From the NCBI GenBank assembly GCA_946811695.1, contig OX328126.1:3319418-3383417 (forward strand): a DNA stretch of 64,000 bases, given 5' to 3'. Position 1 is the first letter of the stretch. Every line of letters begins with the position of its first letter. The stretch is from Gonocerus acuteangulatus. Its lineage: Eukaryota; Arthropoda; Insecta; Hemiptera; Coreidae. The position numbers were made by a program, and so were the translations under genes. The notes beneath the pieces were generated by a model that ran no database searches, had not been told where the DNA came from, and saw only the letters and a program-made list of their open reading frames with translations. Positions 54,355 to 64,000 of the stretch are shown in pieces.

Positions 54355-57300
54355 ATGGCAAGATGGACTATCCTACTGAAATACACGCTTATCCATAAAC
54401 ATAAACATTATAAACATATTCTGACAGACTGTAGACTCAGGACTAATATTATGGCAAGATGGACTATCCTACTGAAATACACGCTTACCCATAAGCATAA
54501 ACATTATAAACATATTCTGACAGACTGTAGACTCAGGACTAATATTATGGCAAGATGGACTATCCTACTGAAATACACGCTTATCCATAAACATAAACAT
54601 TATAAACATATTCTGACAGACTGTAGACTCAGGACTAATATTATGGCAAGATGGACTATCCTACTGAAATACACGCTTATCCATAAACATAAACATTATA
54701 AACATATTCTGACAGACTGTAGACTCAGGACTAATATTATGGCAAGATGGACTATCCTACTGAAATACACGCTTATCCATAAACATAAACATTATAAACA
54801 TATTCTGACAGACTGTAGACTCAGGACTAATATTATGGCAAGATGGACTATCCAACTGAAATACACGCTTATCCATAAACATAAACATATTCTGACAGAC
54901 TGTAGACTCAGGACTAATATTATGGCAAGATGGACTATCCAACTGAAATACACGCTTATCCATAAACATAAACATATTCTGACAGACTTTAGACTCAGGA
55001 CTAATATTATGGCAAGATGGACTATCCAACTGAAATACACGCTTATCCATAAACATAAACATATTCTGACAGACTGTAGACTCAGGACTAATATTATGGC
55101 TAGATGGACTATCCTACTGAAATACACGCTTATCCATAAGCATAAACATTATAAACATACTCTGACAGACTGTAGACTCAGGACTAATATTATGGCAAGA
55201 TGGACTATCCTACTGAAATACACGCTTATCCATAAACATAAACATTATAAACATATTCTGACAGACTGTAGACTCAGGACTAATATTATGGCAAGATGGA
55301 CTATCCAACTGAAATACACGCTTATCCATAAACATAAACATATTCTGACAGACTGTAGACTGAGGACTAATATTATGGCAAGATGGACTATCCTACTGAA
55401 ATACACGCTTATCCATAAACATAAACATATTCTGACAGACTGTAGACTCAGGACTAATATTATGGCAAGATGGACTATCCTACTGAAATACACGCTTATC
55501 CATAAACATAAACATTATAAACATATTCTGACAGACTGTAGACTCAGGACTAATATTATGGCAAGATGGACTATCCAACTGAAATACACGCTTATCCATA
55601 AACATAAACATATTCTGACAGACTGTAGACTCAGGACTAATATTATGGCAAGATGGACTATCCAACTGAAATACACGCTTATCCATAAACATAAACATAT
55701 TCTGACAGACTTTAGACTCAGGACTAATATTATGGCAAGATCGACTATCCAACTGAAATACACGCTTATCCATAAACATAAACATATTCTGACAGACTGT
55801 AGACTCAGGACTAATATTATGGCTAGATGGACTATCCTACTGAAATACACGCTTATCCATAAGCATAAACATTATAAACATACTCTGACAGACTGTAGAC
55901 TCAGGACTAATATTATGGCAAGATGGACTATCCTACTGAAATACACGCTTATCCATAAACATAAACATTATAAACATATTCTGACAGACTGTAGACTCAG
56001 GACTAATATTATGGCAAGATGGACTATCCAACTGAAATACACGCTTATCCATAAACATAAACATATTCTGACAGACTGTAGACTCAGGACTAATATTATG
56101 GCTAGATGGACTATCCTACTGAAATACACGCTTATCCATAAGCATAAACATTATAAACATACTCTGACAGACTGTAGACTCAGGACTAATATTATGGCAA
56201 GATGGACTATCCTACTGAAATACACGCTTATCCATAAACATAAACATATTCTGACAGACTGTAGACTGAGGACTAATATTATGGCAAGATGGACTATCCT
56301 ACTGAAATACACGCTTATCCATAAACATAAACATTATAAACATATTCTGACAGACTGTAGACTCAGGACTAATATTATGGCAAGATGGACTATCCTACTG
56401 AAATACACGCTTATCCATAAACATAAACATATTCTGACAGACTGTAGACTCAGGACTAATATTATGGCAAGATGGACTATCCTACTGAAATACACGCTTA
56501 TCCATAAACATAAACATATTCTGACAGACTGTAGACTGAGGACTAATATTATGGCAAGATGGACTATCCTACTGAAATACACGCTTATCCATAAACATAA
56601 ACATTATAAACATATTCTGACAGACTGTAGACTCAGGACTAATATTATGGCAAGATGGACTATCCTACTGAAATACACGCTTATCCATAAACATAAACAT
56701 ATTCTGACAGACTGTAGACTCAGGACTAATATTATGGCAAGATGGACTATCCTACTGAAATACACGCTTATCCATAAACATAAACATATTCTGACAGACT
56801 GTAGACTGAGGACTAATATTATGGCAAGATGGACTATCCTACTGAAATACACGCTTATCCATAAACATAAACATATTCTGACAGACTGTAGACTGAGGAC
56901 TAATATTATGGCAAGATGGACTATCCTACTGAAATACACGCTTATCCATAAACATAAACATTATAAACATATTCTGACAGACTGTAGACTCAGGACTAAT
57001 ATTATGGCAAGATGGACTATCCTACTGAAATACACGCTTATCCATAAACATAAACATATTCTGACAGACTGTAGACTGAGGACTAATATTATGGCAAGAT
57101 GGACTATCCTACTGAAATACACGCTTATCCATAAACATAAACATTATAAACATATTCTGACAGACTGTAGACTCAGGACTAATATTATGGCAAGATGGAC
57201 TATCCTACTGAAATACACGCTTATCCATAAACATAAACATATTCTGACAGACTGTAGACTCAGGACTAATATTATGGCAAGATGGACTATCCTACTGAAA

Positions 57301-57764
57301 TACACGCTTATCCATAAACATAAACATATTCTGACAGACTGTAGACTGAGGACTAATATTATGGCAAGATGGACTATCCTACTGAAATACACGCTTATCC
57401 ATAAACATAAACATTATAAACATATTCTGACAGACTGTAGACTCAGGACTAATATTATGGCAAGATGGACTATCCTACTGAAATACACGCTTATCCATAA
57501 ACATAAACATATTCTGACAGACTGTAGACTCAGGACTAATATTATGGCAAGATGGACTATCCTACTGAAATACACGCTTATCCATAAACATAAACATATT
57601 CTGACAGACTGTAGACTGAGGACTAATATTATGGCAAGATGGACTATCCTACTGAAATACACGCTTATCCATAAACATAAACATTATAAACATATTCTGA
57701 CAGACTGTAGACTCAGGACTAATATTATGGCAAGATGGACTATCCTACTGAAATACACGCTTAT
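54355..57764. repeat. satellite of 96- and 87-bp monomers, ~37 copies
   Basis: Units begin ATGGCAAGATGGACTATCCT and end CTCAGGACTAATATT. The forms differ by 9 bp (CATTATAAA). The right half repeats as a 96+87+87 (270-bp) higher-order unit. The left half shows a 723-bp repeat (eight monomers). Because 96, 87 and 9 are multiples of three, one frame of 1138 codons runs through it on the plus strand. I see no start context, domain or flanking exon that makes it a gene. Confidence 0.97.
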
Positions 57765-58588
57765 TGTATAATTTGCACGCCTCCCTGGCATGGGTGGTGC
57801 GCGCAAATCTTGATCGAGCAAGCTCGGCATCGCCGGATATGAGTCCCGGCGTAGAGTTGATATAAGTGGACTGTATGAAATGAAATGTAACAAAGATTTA
57901 TGTGAGAAAAATAGCTATATTAAATAAAACATGTTTCTTCCCTGGGCTTGAAGAGCCAATGGTGTTAATATTGTTAATGATTGAGATTAATGTTGCCTGA
58001 GGATTATGATGGCCGCATGCTGTGATGCCTCGACGTACGCCGGTTCGCTGCCTTCGCTCCTCTCTCCTCCGCACTCGCGCTCCTGGCCGGAGATGAGCCT
58101 CTACTCCCTCATGGCGTTGGATTGCATCTTCTTCGGTAAATGGGTGAGGAGGTTTGGCTGAAGAAGAGCTGTTGAGCGGTGTCAATGCTCTTCAGCTGCC
58201 CAGGACGTACTGCCCTCTCAAGGCTCCGTGCGTGTAGCCTAGCGCTGCGTGCTGCAGTGCTTGCTTGCAGAAGTTCCTGCTTCACGCACTGGACCGAGAG
58301 AGTGCGTGGAGTCTTCGATAGGCGAGTGATACGAGTTAGCTCGTAGAACGAACAAACCGCCCACCTAAATCAGTGTAGCGGTGTCCGCCTGATTTAATAA
58401 ATTACAATAAGAAAGGCAGCAGTGATATACAAATGTAATGAGGGCTTACAATGCCCGTTAAAAGTAAATAGCTTCACTCACCATGCAATAAGAACAAATA
58501 TATAAAAAACATAATAAGGGCTTGTTGGGAGCGACATAAAATGAGGAAAAAAAAAAGGAATAATAGCAAACCTAGCTAAGAAATAACA
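57765..58588 (-). repeat. probable 3' LTR of the BEL/Pao element
   Basis: TGTATAATTTGC at the satellite junction and AAATAACA at about 58588 give the TG...CA boundary expected of an LTR. A GGGGGA purine tract lies just upstream in element sense (about 58601-58612). No second LTR is in the window to confirm the ends. Confidence 0.5.
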
Positions 58589-58624
58589 ATGAAATGAAGT
58601 CCCCCTGGGGATGAAATAAACTGA

Positions 58625-60724
58625 CTAAGAGTTCCCTGACTCGGGATAAAATAAGGGAACCAAGGAGGTCACTGCTCTTGTAAGGAGAGTGCCGGAAGGA
58701 GTGCGCACAACGGCGGTACGGGTGACTCCGTCTCTGCCGGGGAAGGCTTCTGCAATCCTACCGACTGGCCATACTCCTGTCATAGGGCGGCGCTCAATAA
58801 GGATGACCAGGTCACCAGCCTTGAGATTGGGCGTAGGTCTAGACCACTTGGAGCGTTGTTGGAGGGTATGGAGATATTCCCTGCTCCATCGGTTCCACAG
58901 GTGTGCAGTCTGTGTCTTGACGGCCTGCCAACGGGTTATCGGAGACGCTGTGGGAGTCGAGAAGCCAAGTGCAGTTGGCGATGCCAAGAGTGGGGCTCCA
59001 ACGAGGAAGTGTCCAGGTGTCAGCACTTCAAAGCTGGAAGCATCTTCGGAAAGTGGACATAGAGGTCGATAATTTAGCAGTGCTTCGATCCTGGAAAGAA
59101 TTGTGGAGAGTTCCTCGAATGTGTGAGGCTGTTTGCCCATGACGCTAGTGAGGAGTGATTTTACAGATTTCACCCCGGCCTCCCAGAGTCCGCCGAAGTG
59201 CGGAGCGTGTGGTGGGATGAAAGACCATTTGATCCCACGGGGAGACAGGTGCCCTTGGATCTCGTCATTGGATGTCTGGATGGATTTAACTATAGACTTT
59301 AGGAACCGAGAGGCACCGATGAAATTGGAACCATGATCCGAAAACAAGATGCTTGGTGTGCCTCTTCGGGCTATAAAACGGTCCAAGGCAGCTATGAAAG
59401 CTGGGGTGCTAAGAGAGCTAACAAGCTCGAGATGGAGTGCCTTGCTGGCCATGCATATGAACAGGCAGAGATATGATTTGCCGAGTGAAGCGTTGCCTCG
59501 CCTAGATTCCTTTATGTAAAATGGTCCCGCGTAATCTATGCCTACGTGATCGAAGGCCTTGATGATGCTGAACCTTTCCTTGGGTAGAGGTGCCATTATT
59601 GGATTGATGGGCCTAGCCTTGTAAAGACGGCAGTGGACGCAACTTTGGGTCCTGCCGCGGATTAGTTTAGCGGCTCTAGGAATCCAGTAGCGCAGTCTTA
59701 GAAGCGCCAGGCATAGTGAAGGTCCTGCATGAAAATTGCGCACATGGATGTCGTCTATCAGAATCTTTGATAAATGCGCTCGGGGCGGCAGCAAAATTGG
59801 ATGCTTTTGGCTCTGGGGGAGCGACGACTCTTGAAGACGGCCGCCCACCCTGACAACACCCGCCTCATCAATGATTGGGCAGAGTGACTCATACTCTCTA
59901 GGGTGCGGTCCTCCCTGGGTGAGAGCTCGAGGGAGATGGAGTCTCTGCACGAACAGGATACAGCGTTCCTCGGCTTGTGCCAATTCCTCGGGGGTCAGCT
60001 GCGTTTGGAGAGGAGGAGATGTTCGTTGCAGTCTCGCTCTGGTTGCGTTTAGGGCCCTGAGGATTCGTGCGGTGGTTCTTATGAGGCGCGGATATGAAGA
60101 GAACGCTGTGGTCCAGTCTTCAACGGGAGCTGGTGGTGACTGAGGAGGAGTGATGAGGGCAGACACGCTATTTAGTTTTGGATTTTCCCTTTGTGCCGGC
60201 GAGGGTTCTTCAAGCTCCCGAGGAGCGCTAGGTTGTTCCTCCACGTTGATGCGAGAATCCAGGAAAAAAGAATGAGTCTGCGAGGACTGCACGTTATGGA
60301 GGACTCCCGTCACAATGAGGCCAAATATTGATGGATGGAAGAATATGTCTCGGGTTCCAGAAGGCTGAGGTGCTCCTGTGATCACATGCGAATAGAGATC
60401 GGCCCCGATAAGTATTTCAACTGGTTGAGGGCTGCCAAATTGAAAATCCGCCAACGGATACTGGGCGAGTTGCTGGACGGTAGTGGAGGGCAATTCGTGG
60501 CTAGGAATGGATGATGATATTCTGTCCACAACTAAAACATTAACTGGGAGTTCTCGTTCTCCTGAAGCGTTGCGGATCGTACAAGAGGTGGTTCCCTTGA
60601 GGATAGATTTTGGGATTTGCGATTCGCCTGAGCTAAGAACCTGGCCGCTATATGACACAACTTTGGCTCCCAGATTGCGAGCGAGCTCCTTGGTGATGAA
60701 AGAGTGCTGACTCCCAGAATCCAA
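58625..60724 (-). CDS. BEL/Pao Pol: protease fused directly to integrase, 699 codons
   Basis: Minus strand. The frame opens upstream as far as about 60965. The first Met is internal, two residues before the catalytic Asp. Order: retropepsin with catalytic DSG (residues 2-4), a Pro/Glu-rich linker (about 155-205), a pre-integrase segment, a zinc-binding HxxxxH...CxxC module (about 325-363), then the integrase core with Asp (GIDYAGP), Asp (FSDHGSN) and Glu (LWEAGVK), and a C-terminal DUF5641-like domain. BEL/Pao Pol normally has ~800 residues of reverse transcriptase and RNase H between protease and integrase. Here they are absent without loss of frame. Stop TAG at 58625-58627. Intact otherwise. 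Confidence 0.88.
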   Translation of the reverse strand: MDSGSQHSFITKELARNLGAKVVSYSGQVLSSGESQIPKSILKGTTSCTIRNASGERELPVNVLVVDRISSSIPSHELPSTTVQQLAQYPLADFQFGSPQPVEILIGADLYSHVITGAPQPSGTRDIFFHPSIFGLIVTGVLHNVQSSQTHSFFLDSRINVEEQPSAPRELEEPSPAQRENPKLNSVSALITPPQSPPAPVEDWTTAFSSYPRLIRTTARILRALNATRARLQRTSPPLQTQLTPEELAQAEERCILFVQRLHLPRALTQGGPHPREYESLCPIIDEAGVVRVGGRLQESSLPQSQKHPILLPPRAHLSKILIDDIHVRNFHAGPSLCLALLRLRYWIPRAAKLIRGRTQSCVHCRLYKARPINPIMAPLPKERFSIIKAFDHVGIDYAGPFYIKESRRGNASLGKSYLCLFICMASKALHLELVSSLSTPAFIAALDRFIARRGTPSILFSDHGSNFIGASRFLKSIVKSIQTSNDEIQGHLSPRGIKWSFIPPHAPHFGGLWEAGVKSVKSLLTSVMGKQPHTFEELSTILSRIEALLNYRPLCPLSEDASSFEVLTPGHFLVGAPLLASPTALGFSTPTASPITRWQAVKTQTAHLWNRWSREYLHTLQQRSKWSRPTPNLKAGDLVILIERRPMTGVWPVGRIAEAFPGRDGVTRTAVVRTPSGTLLTRAVTSLVPLFYPESGNS

Positions 60725-60968
60725 GATGGCGCGGGCTAGTTGATAATTTCCCCGAGAACCGCGAATCAGAACATAAGCGGTTCCTAAAAGGACCGTAGTG
60801 GTGGTGGCAACTGGATGAGCTGGAGCAGAGCCGAATCCAATGAACGCGCTCGCAGTCGCCTCTTGCTGCGCAGGCTCCTTTACTGGCTCGGAGCGTCGGG
60901 TATCACCGTGCAGTAAGGTGTGATGTCTTTTGCCGCAATTCCTGCAGCGAAATCTGGAAAAACAGTTG

Positions 60969-62050
60969 GCCTTCGCGATGTCCCGGTTTAAGGCAGTTGG
61001 AGCAAGAATTATGGGCTCTCACCACATTCATCCTTTCTTTGATGGACATTTTGAGGAACTCAGGGCACTGGTGAAGACCATGATGCTGTTGGCATTGAGC
61101 GCATCGATGCTGGCGCCTTGCTGTGCCGCTGGTTGGATTCGCTTGGGGCCTCTCTGCCTTGGGTTGTGCCAGACTTGGTGATGAAATGTGAAGGGAAATG
61201 TGAGGTGGATTTTTGGCGACAGTAATGAGGAACTGAGGAATACGAGGAGCCTCTGAGGTCTTCTGCCATTCTTAGCGCCAAACTACGTTGCCTCACGAAC
61301 GTTATTACTGAGTCTGCTGTTGGCATCTGCGCAGTACCTAGGCTAAGCTCATAACTGCGCCTTGTCTCAGGATCGAGAGCTCGGAGGGCTAAGGACGCCA
61401 ATAGGAATTCCTCGGGGTTCTCAATATGTAGGGCCTTGAAAGCCTCGATAGAGTCTGCCACTTCATTTATGAATGAATCATGGCCTGTCCCAGCGTTGAC
61501 ACTTGAGGAGGCCTTATAATCAAGAACCCTGTTGATGAGGAAGCTGGCGAGGATCCGCGGGTTGTTGTAGGTGGCCATGATCTTTTCCCAGGCAAGGGTG
61601 TATGTCGCGTCATCAACGACAAGGTGGGGCACTAGGGTAGCAGCCTCACCCTTGAGGGCTCCTAAAAGGTAGTGGAATTTTTCTACGTTTGTTAAGGAGG
61701 CTTCCTCGTGGATTAGCGAAGTGTAGGTGTCCCTGAAGCTTGTCCATTTTAGTAGGTCACCCGAGAAGAAAGGAATAGGAATCCTGGGAAGCTACAGACG
61801 GGTGTGGCCTCCGTTGCAGGTAGCATTTGGAAGGTCATCAGGCTGTGGTAACACCTCACAAACTCTGGCGGCTCTGCATGCTGCGTCTTTGAGGCAAAGG
61901 AGTTTGGCCTCATGGGTGATCATCTCGGTTTGAAATAAAAGAAACTGTGCATTCCATGATTCGGCGGGAAAAAGGGCTCACGTCGGGTTCGCCGGATAGT
62001 TCCTCGCGCTGAAGAAATGATTCTTGATACAGCTTCCAGAATGAGCGCGC
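60969..62050 (-). pseudogene. BEL/Pao gag, broken
   Basis: Minus strand. It includes a DUF1759-type block (FFSGDLLKWTSFRDTYTSLI, then ASLTNVEKFHYLLGALKGEA), a frame at 61632-61060, and zinc knuckle CSNCLKPGH followed by a CRNCGKRHH finger. A TAG stop lies at 61793-61795. A frame change occurs at about 61100-61200, and another (one extra base) at about 60968-60972 within the zinc-knuckle region. The N-terminal portion near 61930-62050 also changes frame. No start codon was fixed. Confidence 0.75.
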
Positions 62051-62177
62051 TGTGTCAAGAGACGAAAAAAAAATCGCGTAAAAATAGAGTTAAAAAATCG
62101 CGGAAACTAGAGTCAGAACTTTTTATTTAAAGAAGTGTTATAAACATTAATAATAATAGTATCAAATAAAATTAACT

Positions 62178-62939
62178 ATGTCGGAATCAGACACCATAAT
62201 GGACACTGATTCAGACGAACGGGAAAGTATTGAAAATTTATTAGAAAGGTACGATTACGAGGGAAAAGCGGAAACAGAAACGTTTAGGTTAATAAAAGAA
62301 CATATAAAAACAAGTATTGAGGAGATAAATTCTTATTGTGATAGAGCCCTACCAACTAAAGACGCGCGTCACGCGGCTTATATAAATAAAAGAACCATTA
62401 ACATTTTCCAATCGGTTGAAACTATAGAGCGAATAGCGCTCAGTAGTTGTAAGGTAGACCACCTAGCTAAAACAGTGTTAAAAGTAGAAAATATAATTGA
62501 CACCTACTCCAAGATGGACTTAGGTAAAATTATCGATGAAAAAGTGGATGAGAAATTTAGGCAGTTAGGCCTTAAATTCGAAAACATCGTAGCGAGAAAA
62601 GGGGAAATGGAAAAAGTTAAGGAAGTAATTGACAAATCAACGGAGGAAATGGGAAGAAAAATAAAAGAAGTGGGGAAACAATTGGAGGGAAGAATAGAAA
62701 AAATTAATGTGGGCAAAGATATCCCCCAAGTACGAGACGACGTAAAAGAATTAAAGAAGGCGGTAGAGAAAACCGCCGAAATTGTTGCCCAAAAAGCTGA
62801 AAAAGCAACACCAGCTGAAACTAATACATGGGCTGAGGTGGTCAACAGACGGAACAAGCAGAAAAATAGGGGACCACAAATAGTCATAGAGGGGGAAAAT
62901 AAAACCAGGTCGGAGCTGGTGAAATGTCTGGATAAATAA
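62178..62939 (+). pseudogene. LINE ORF1, N-terminal half, coiled coil
   Basis: 253 codons from MSESDTIMDTDSDE. It is highly charged (Glu/Lys-rich, about residues 90-210) with heptad-like spacing, then TWAEVVNRRNKQKNRG. It ends at TAA (62937-62939). The same frame resumes for 22 codons (QGDIRVKSLRSKSGKYILEV), so the stop looks like a mutation rather than the natural end. Confidence 0.75.
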
Positions 62940-62997
62940 CAGGGCGATATCCGCGTAAAAAGCCTCCGAAGCAAGAGCGGTAAATATATATTAGAGG

Positions 62998-63600
62998 TTG
63001 CACGATAGGATAGATGTGGAAAAACTCCAGAAAAACCCAATATGGGAAAAAGAAGGGTTTTCTGTGAAAGGAGAAATTACCATGCGTAGGCCGATGATTA
63101 GCCTCTACGGAATTGATAACGACGTAGCAAAGGAAGAGCTACTCAAGGGGGTACTAAATCGCAACAAAGAAATTTTTGAGGGACTGGAGCCTAAGGAAAT
63201 TGAAGAAAGCTTTATCCCACGCTTTTCGAGGAGGGGACGCAACAACACCAAAACGTGGGTGATTGAAACGGGGGGAAAAGTGTTTAGAAAAATTATGAAT
63301 GCCGGACGGTTACATGTCGGCATCTGGTCGTGCCTAGTAGAGGAGCACGCGGAACCCACGCGTTGCTATAAATGCTTAGGATTCGGACATATCGGAGCAC
63401 ACTGCAGAAATCGAGTAACGTGCAGTGGATGTGGGGCAGACCGCCACCACATCACAAAATGTAAAGCCCGGAGGCCGCTTGGGTGTGCTAATTGCATTAG
63501 AGCCAATTATCGTGACATAGAACATTACACGCTGGACAAACGATGCCCGGCATTCGAGCAGGCTCGTAAAGCCCTAAAGAGAAACACTCGATATGAATAG
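62998..63600 (+). pseudogene. LINE ORF1, C-terminal half with zinc knuckles
   Basis: It continues ORF1 in another frame after a shift near 63001-63008. RRPMISLYGIDNDV is the RNA-binding-like segment before the knuckles CYKCLGFGHIGAHC, CSGCGADRHHITKC and CANC...HYTLDKRC. It ends TAG at 63598-63600, overlapping the ORF2 start. No own start codon is likely, so the 62998 opening is just the frame's edge. Confidence 0.82.
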
Positions 63601-64000
63601 GCCCATAAAAATAATTCAACTAAACGCGGATAGGGCAGCCGGAGTGGAGTCGGAAATAAGGGAAATAGCCATCAGAGAACGAGCCAGCATCATAGCACTA
63701 CAGGAACCGAATGCGTGGCAAAAAACACATAAAGTCACCGGATTTGGAGTAAGCGCCAGAGTAGTAGTAGGCGTAGAAAATGGTAAGCGACCGTGGGCCG
63801 CTACAATTATCATGGAGCCGAGCATCGGAATAATGAAGCTAACCTCTCTAAGTAATGCACATTGTGTAGTGGTAGAAGTACTCCCTGAGGGTAGAGAAAG
63901 TTTCTATCTGGTTAATATGTACTGGCAGTACAGAGACACGACTGAAAAACACGCAACCATGCTTAGAAAAATCGTAGCAGCTCTTGGACCGGAAAAGCTC
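63593..64000 (+). CDS. LINE ORF2, endonuclease domain (partial)
   Basis: The start ATG overlaps the ORF1 stop as ATGAATAG, a layout suited to coupled translation. It reads MNRPIKIIQLNADRAAGVES, then IIALQEPNAW and NMYWQYRDTTEKHATMLRKI. Asn (QLN) and Glu (LQEP) match the catalytic positions of LINE apurinic-type endonucleases. It stays open to the window edge. Reverse transcriptase lies beyond. Confidence 0.85.
   Translation, partial: MNRPIKIIQLNADRAAGVESEIREIAIRERASIIALQEPNAWQKTHKVTGFGVSARVVVGVENGKRPWAATIIMEPSIGIMKLTSLSNAHCVVVEVLPEGRESFYLVNMYWQYRDTTEKHATMLRKIVAALGPEKL

Larger units (their letters stand above)
57765..62060 (-). mobile_element. BEL/Pao LTR retrotransposon, defective and 5'-truncated
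   Basis: Gag (DUF1759-like), zinc knuckle, retropepsin (DUF1758-like) and integrase domains occur in BEL/Pao order on the minus strand, but the reverse transcriptase and RNase H segment is missing. The left end cuts the 96-bp satellite. The right end stops without an LTR where the LINE begins. Confidence 0.88.
62061..64000 (+). mobile_element. R1-clade-like non-LTR retrotransposon (LINE), 5' part
   Basis: A short 5' leader, an ORF1 with coiled coil and three CCHC knuckles, and an overlapping ORF2 beginning with an apurinic-type endonuclease. The element runs off the window. The three-knuckle ORF1 and early endonuclease fit the R1/TRAS/Waldo group. Confidence 0.82.

Noticed and set aside
58689..60143. 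Plus-strand frames opposite the BEL/Pao pol
   Set aside because: They mirror the well-supported minus-strand protease-integrase frame and have no domains.
62504..63825. Minus-strand frames opposite the LINE
   Set aside because: They are complements of ORF1/ORF2, which carry clear zinc knuckles and endonuclease motifs on the plus strand.

Overview
The window is eukaryotic, AT-rich and very repeat-dense, and probably comes from an arthropod. The evidence is a spliced animal CLC chloride-transporter gene, a BEL/Pao retrotransposon, an R1-like LINE, a mariner relic, and SINEs derived from tRNA and 5S rRNA. I could not name the species. No bacterial feature is present. About 30% of the sequence is tandem repeat (at least 13 arrays with monomers of 27 to 145 bp), and there are also many (TA)n tracts.

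Layout. 1-2100: transposase and SINE debris. 2.1-3.4 kb: an inverted-repeat structure with hammerhead-like cores, holding a nested pair of SINEs with clean target-site duplications. 4.1-20.4 kb: satellites, Helentron-like elements (families A and B), CATGGGCG-ended elements (family C), a piggyBac-type MITE and a LINE remnant. 20.4-21.0 kb: a hAT-like MITE and a 5S-derived SINE. 21,335-34,167: a 12.8-kb element with ~607-bp terminal inverted repeats and a perfect 8-bp target duplication. Inside it are decayed fragments of one unidentified gene, a 1.7-kb hAT fold-back element, a B element, a ~150-copy 35-bp satellite and an ~80-copy 27-bp satellite. 34.3-35.8 kb: a SINE, a hAT terminus amplified into a 43-bp array, and a family-C element.

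36,746-54,044, minus strand: the only convincing host gene. Ten exons encode the C-terminal 468 residues of a CLC-6/7-like chloride transporter (late membrane helices plus two CBS domains). All exon phases agree. The introns hold a 73-bp satellite, an 82/~117-bp satellite, a mariner relic, 5S SINEs, an inverted SINE pair, a (TA)n palindrome and a Helentron-like copy. The 5' exons lie beyond the window.

54,355-57,764: a satellite of 96- and 87-bp monomers that stays open as one 1138-codon frame. 57,765-62,060, minus strand: a BEL/Pao element with an intact protease-integrase frame, no reverse transcriptase and a broken gag. 62.1-64.0 kb, plus strand: the 5' half of an R1-clade-like LINE with a damaged ORF1 and the start of an endonuclease ORF2.

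Links between regions. tRNA-derived and 5S-derived SINEs share a 3' stem-loop, which suggests one LINE partner. Related stem-loops appear as a 50-bp solo insertion and as the monomer of a minisatellite. Several satellites grew from transposon ends.
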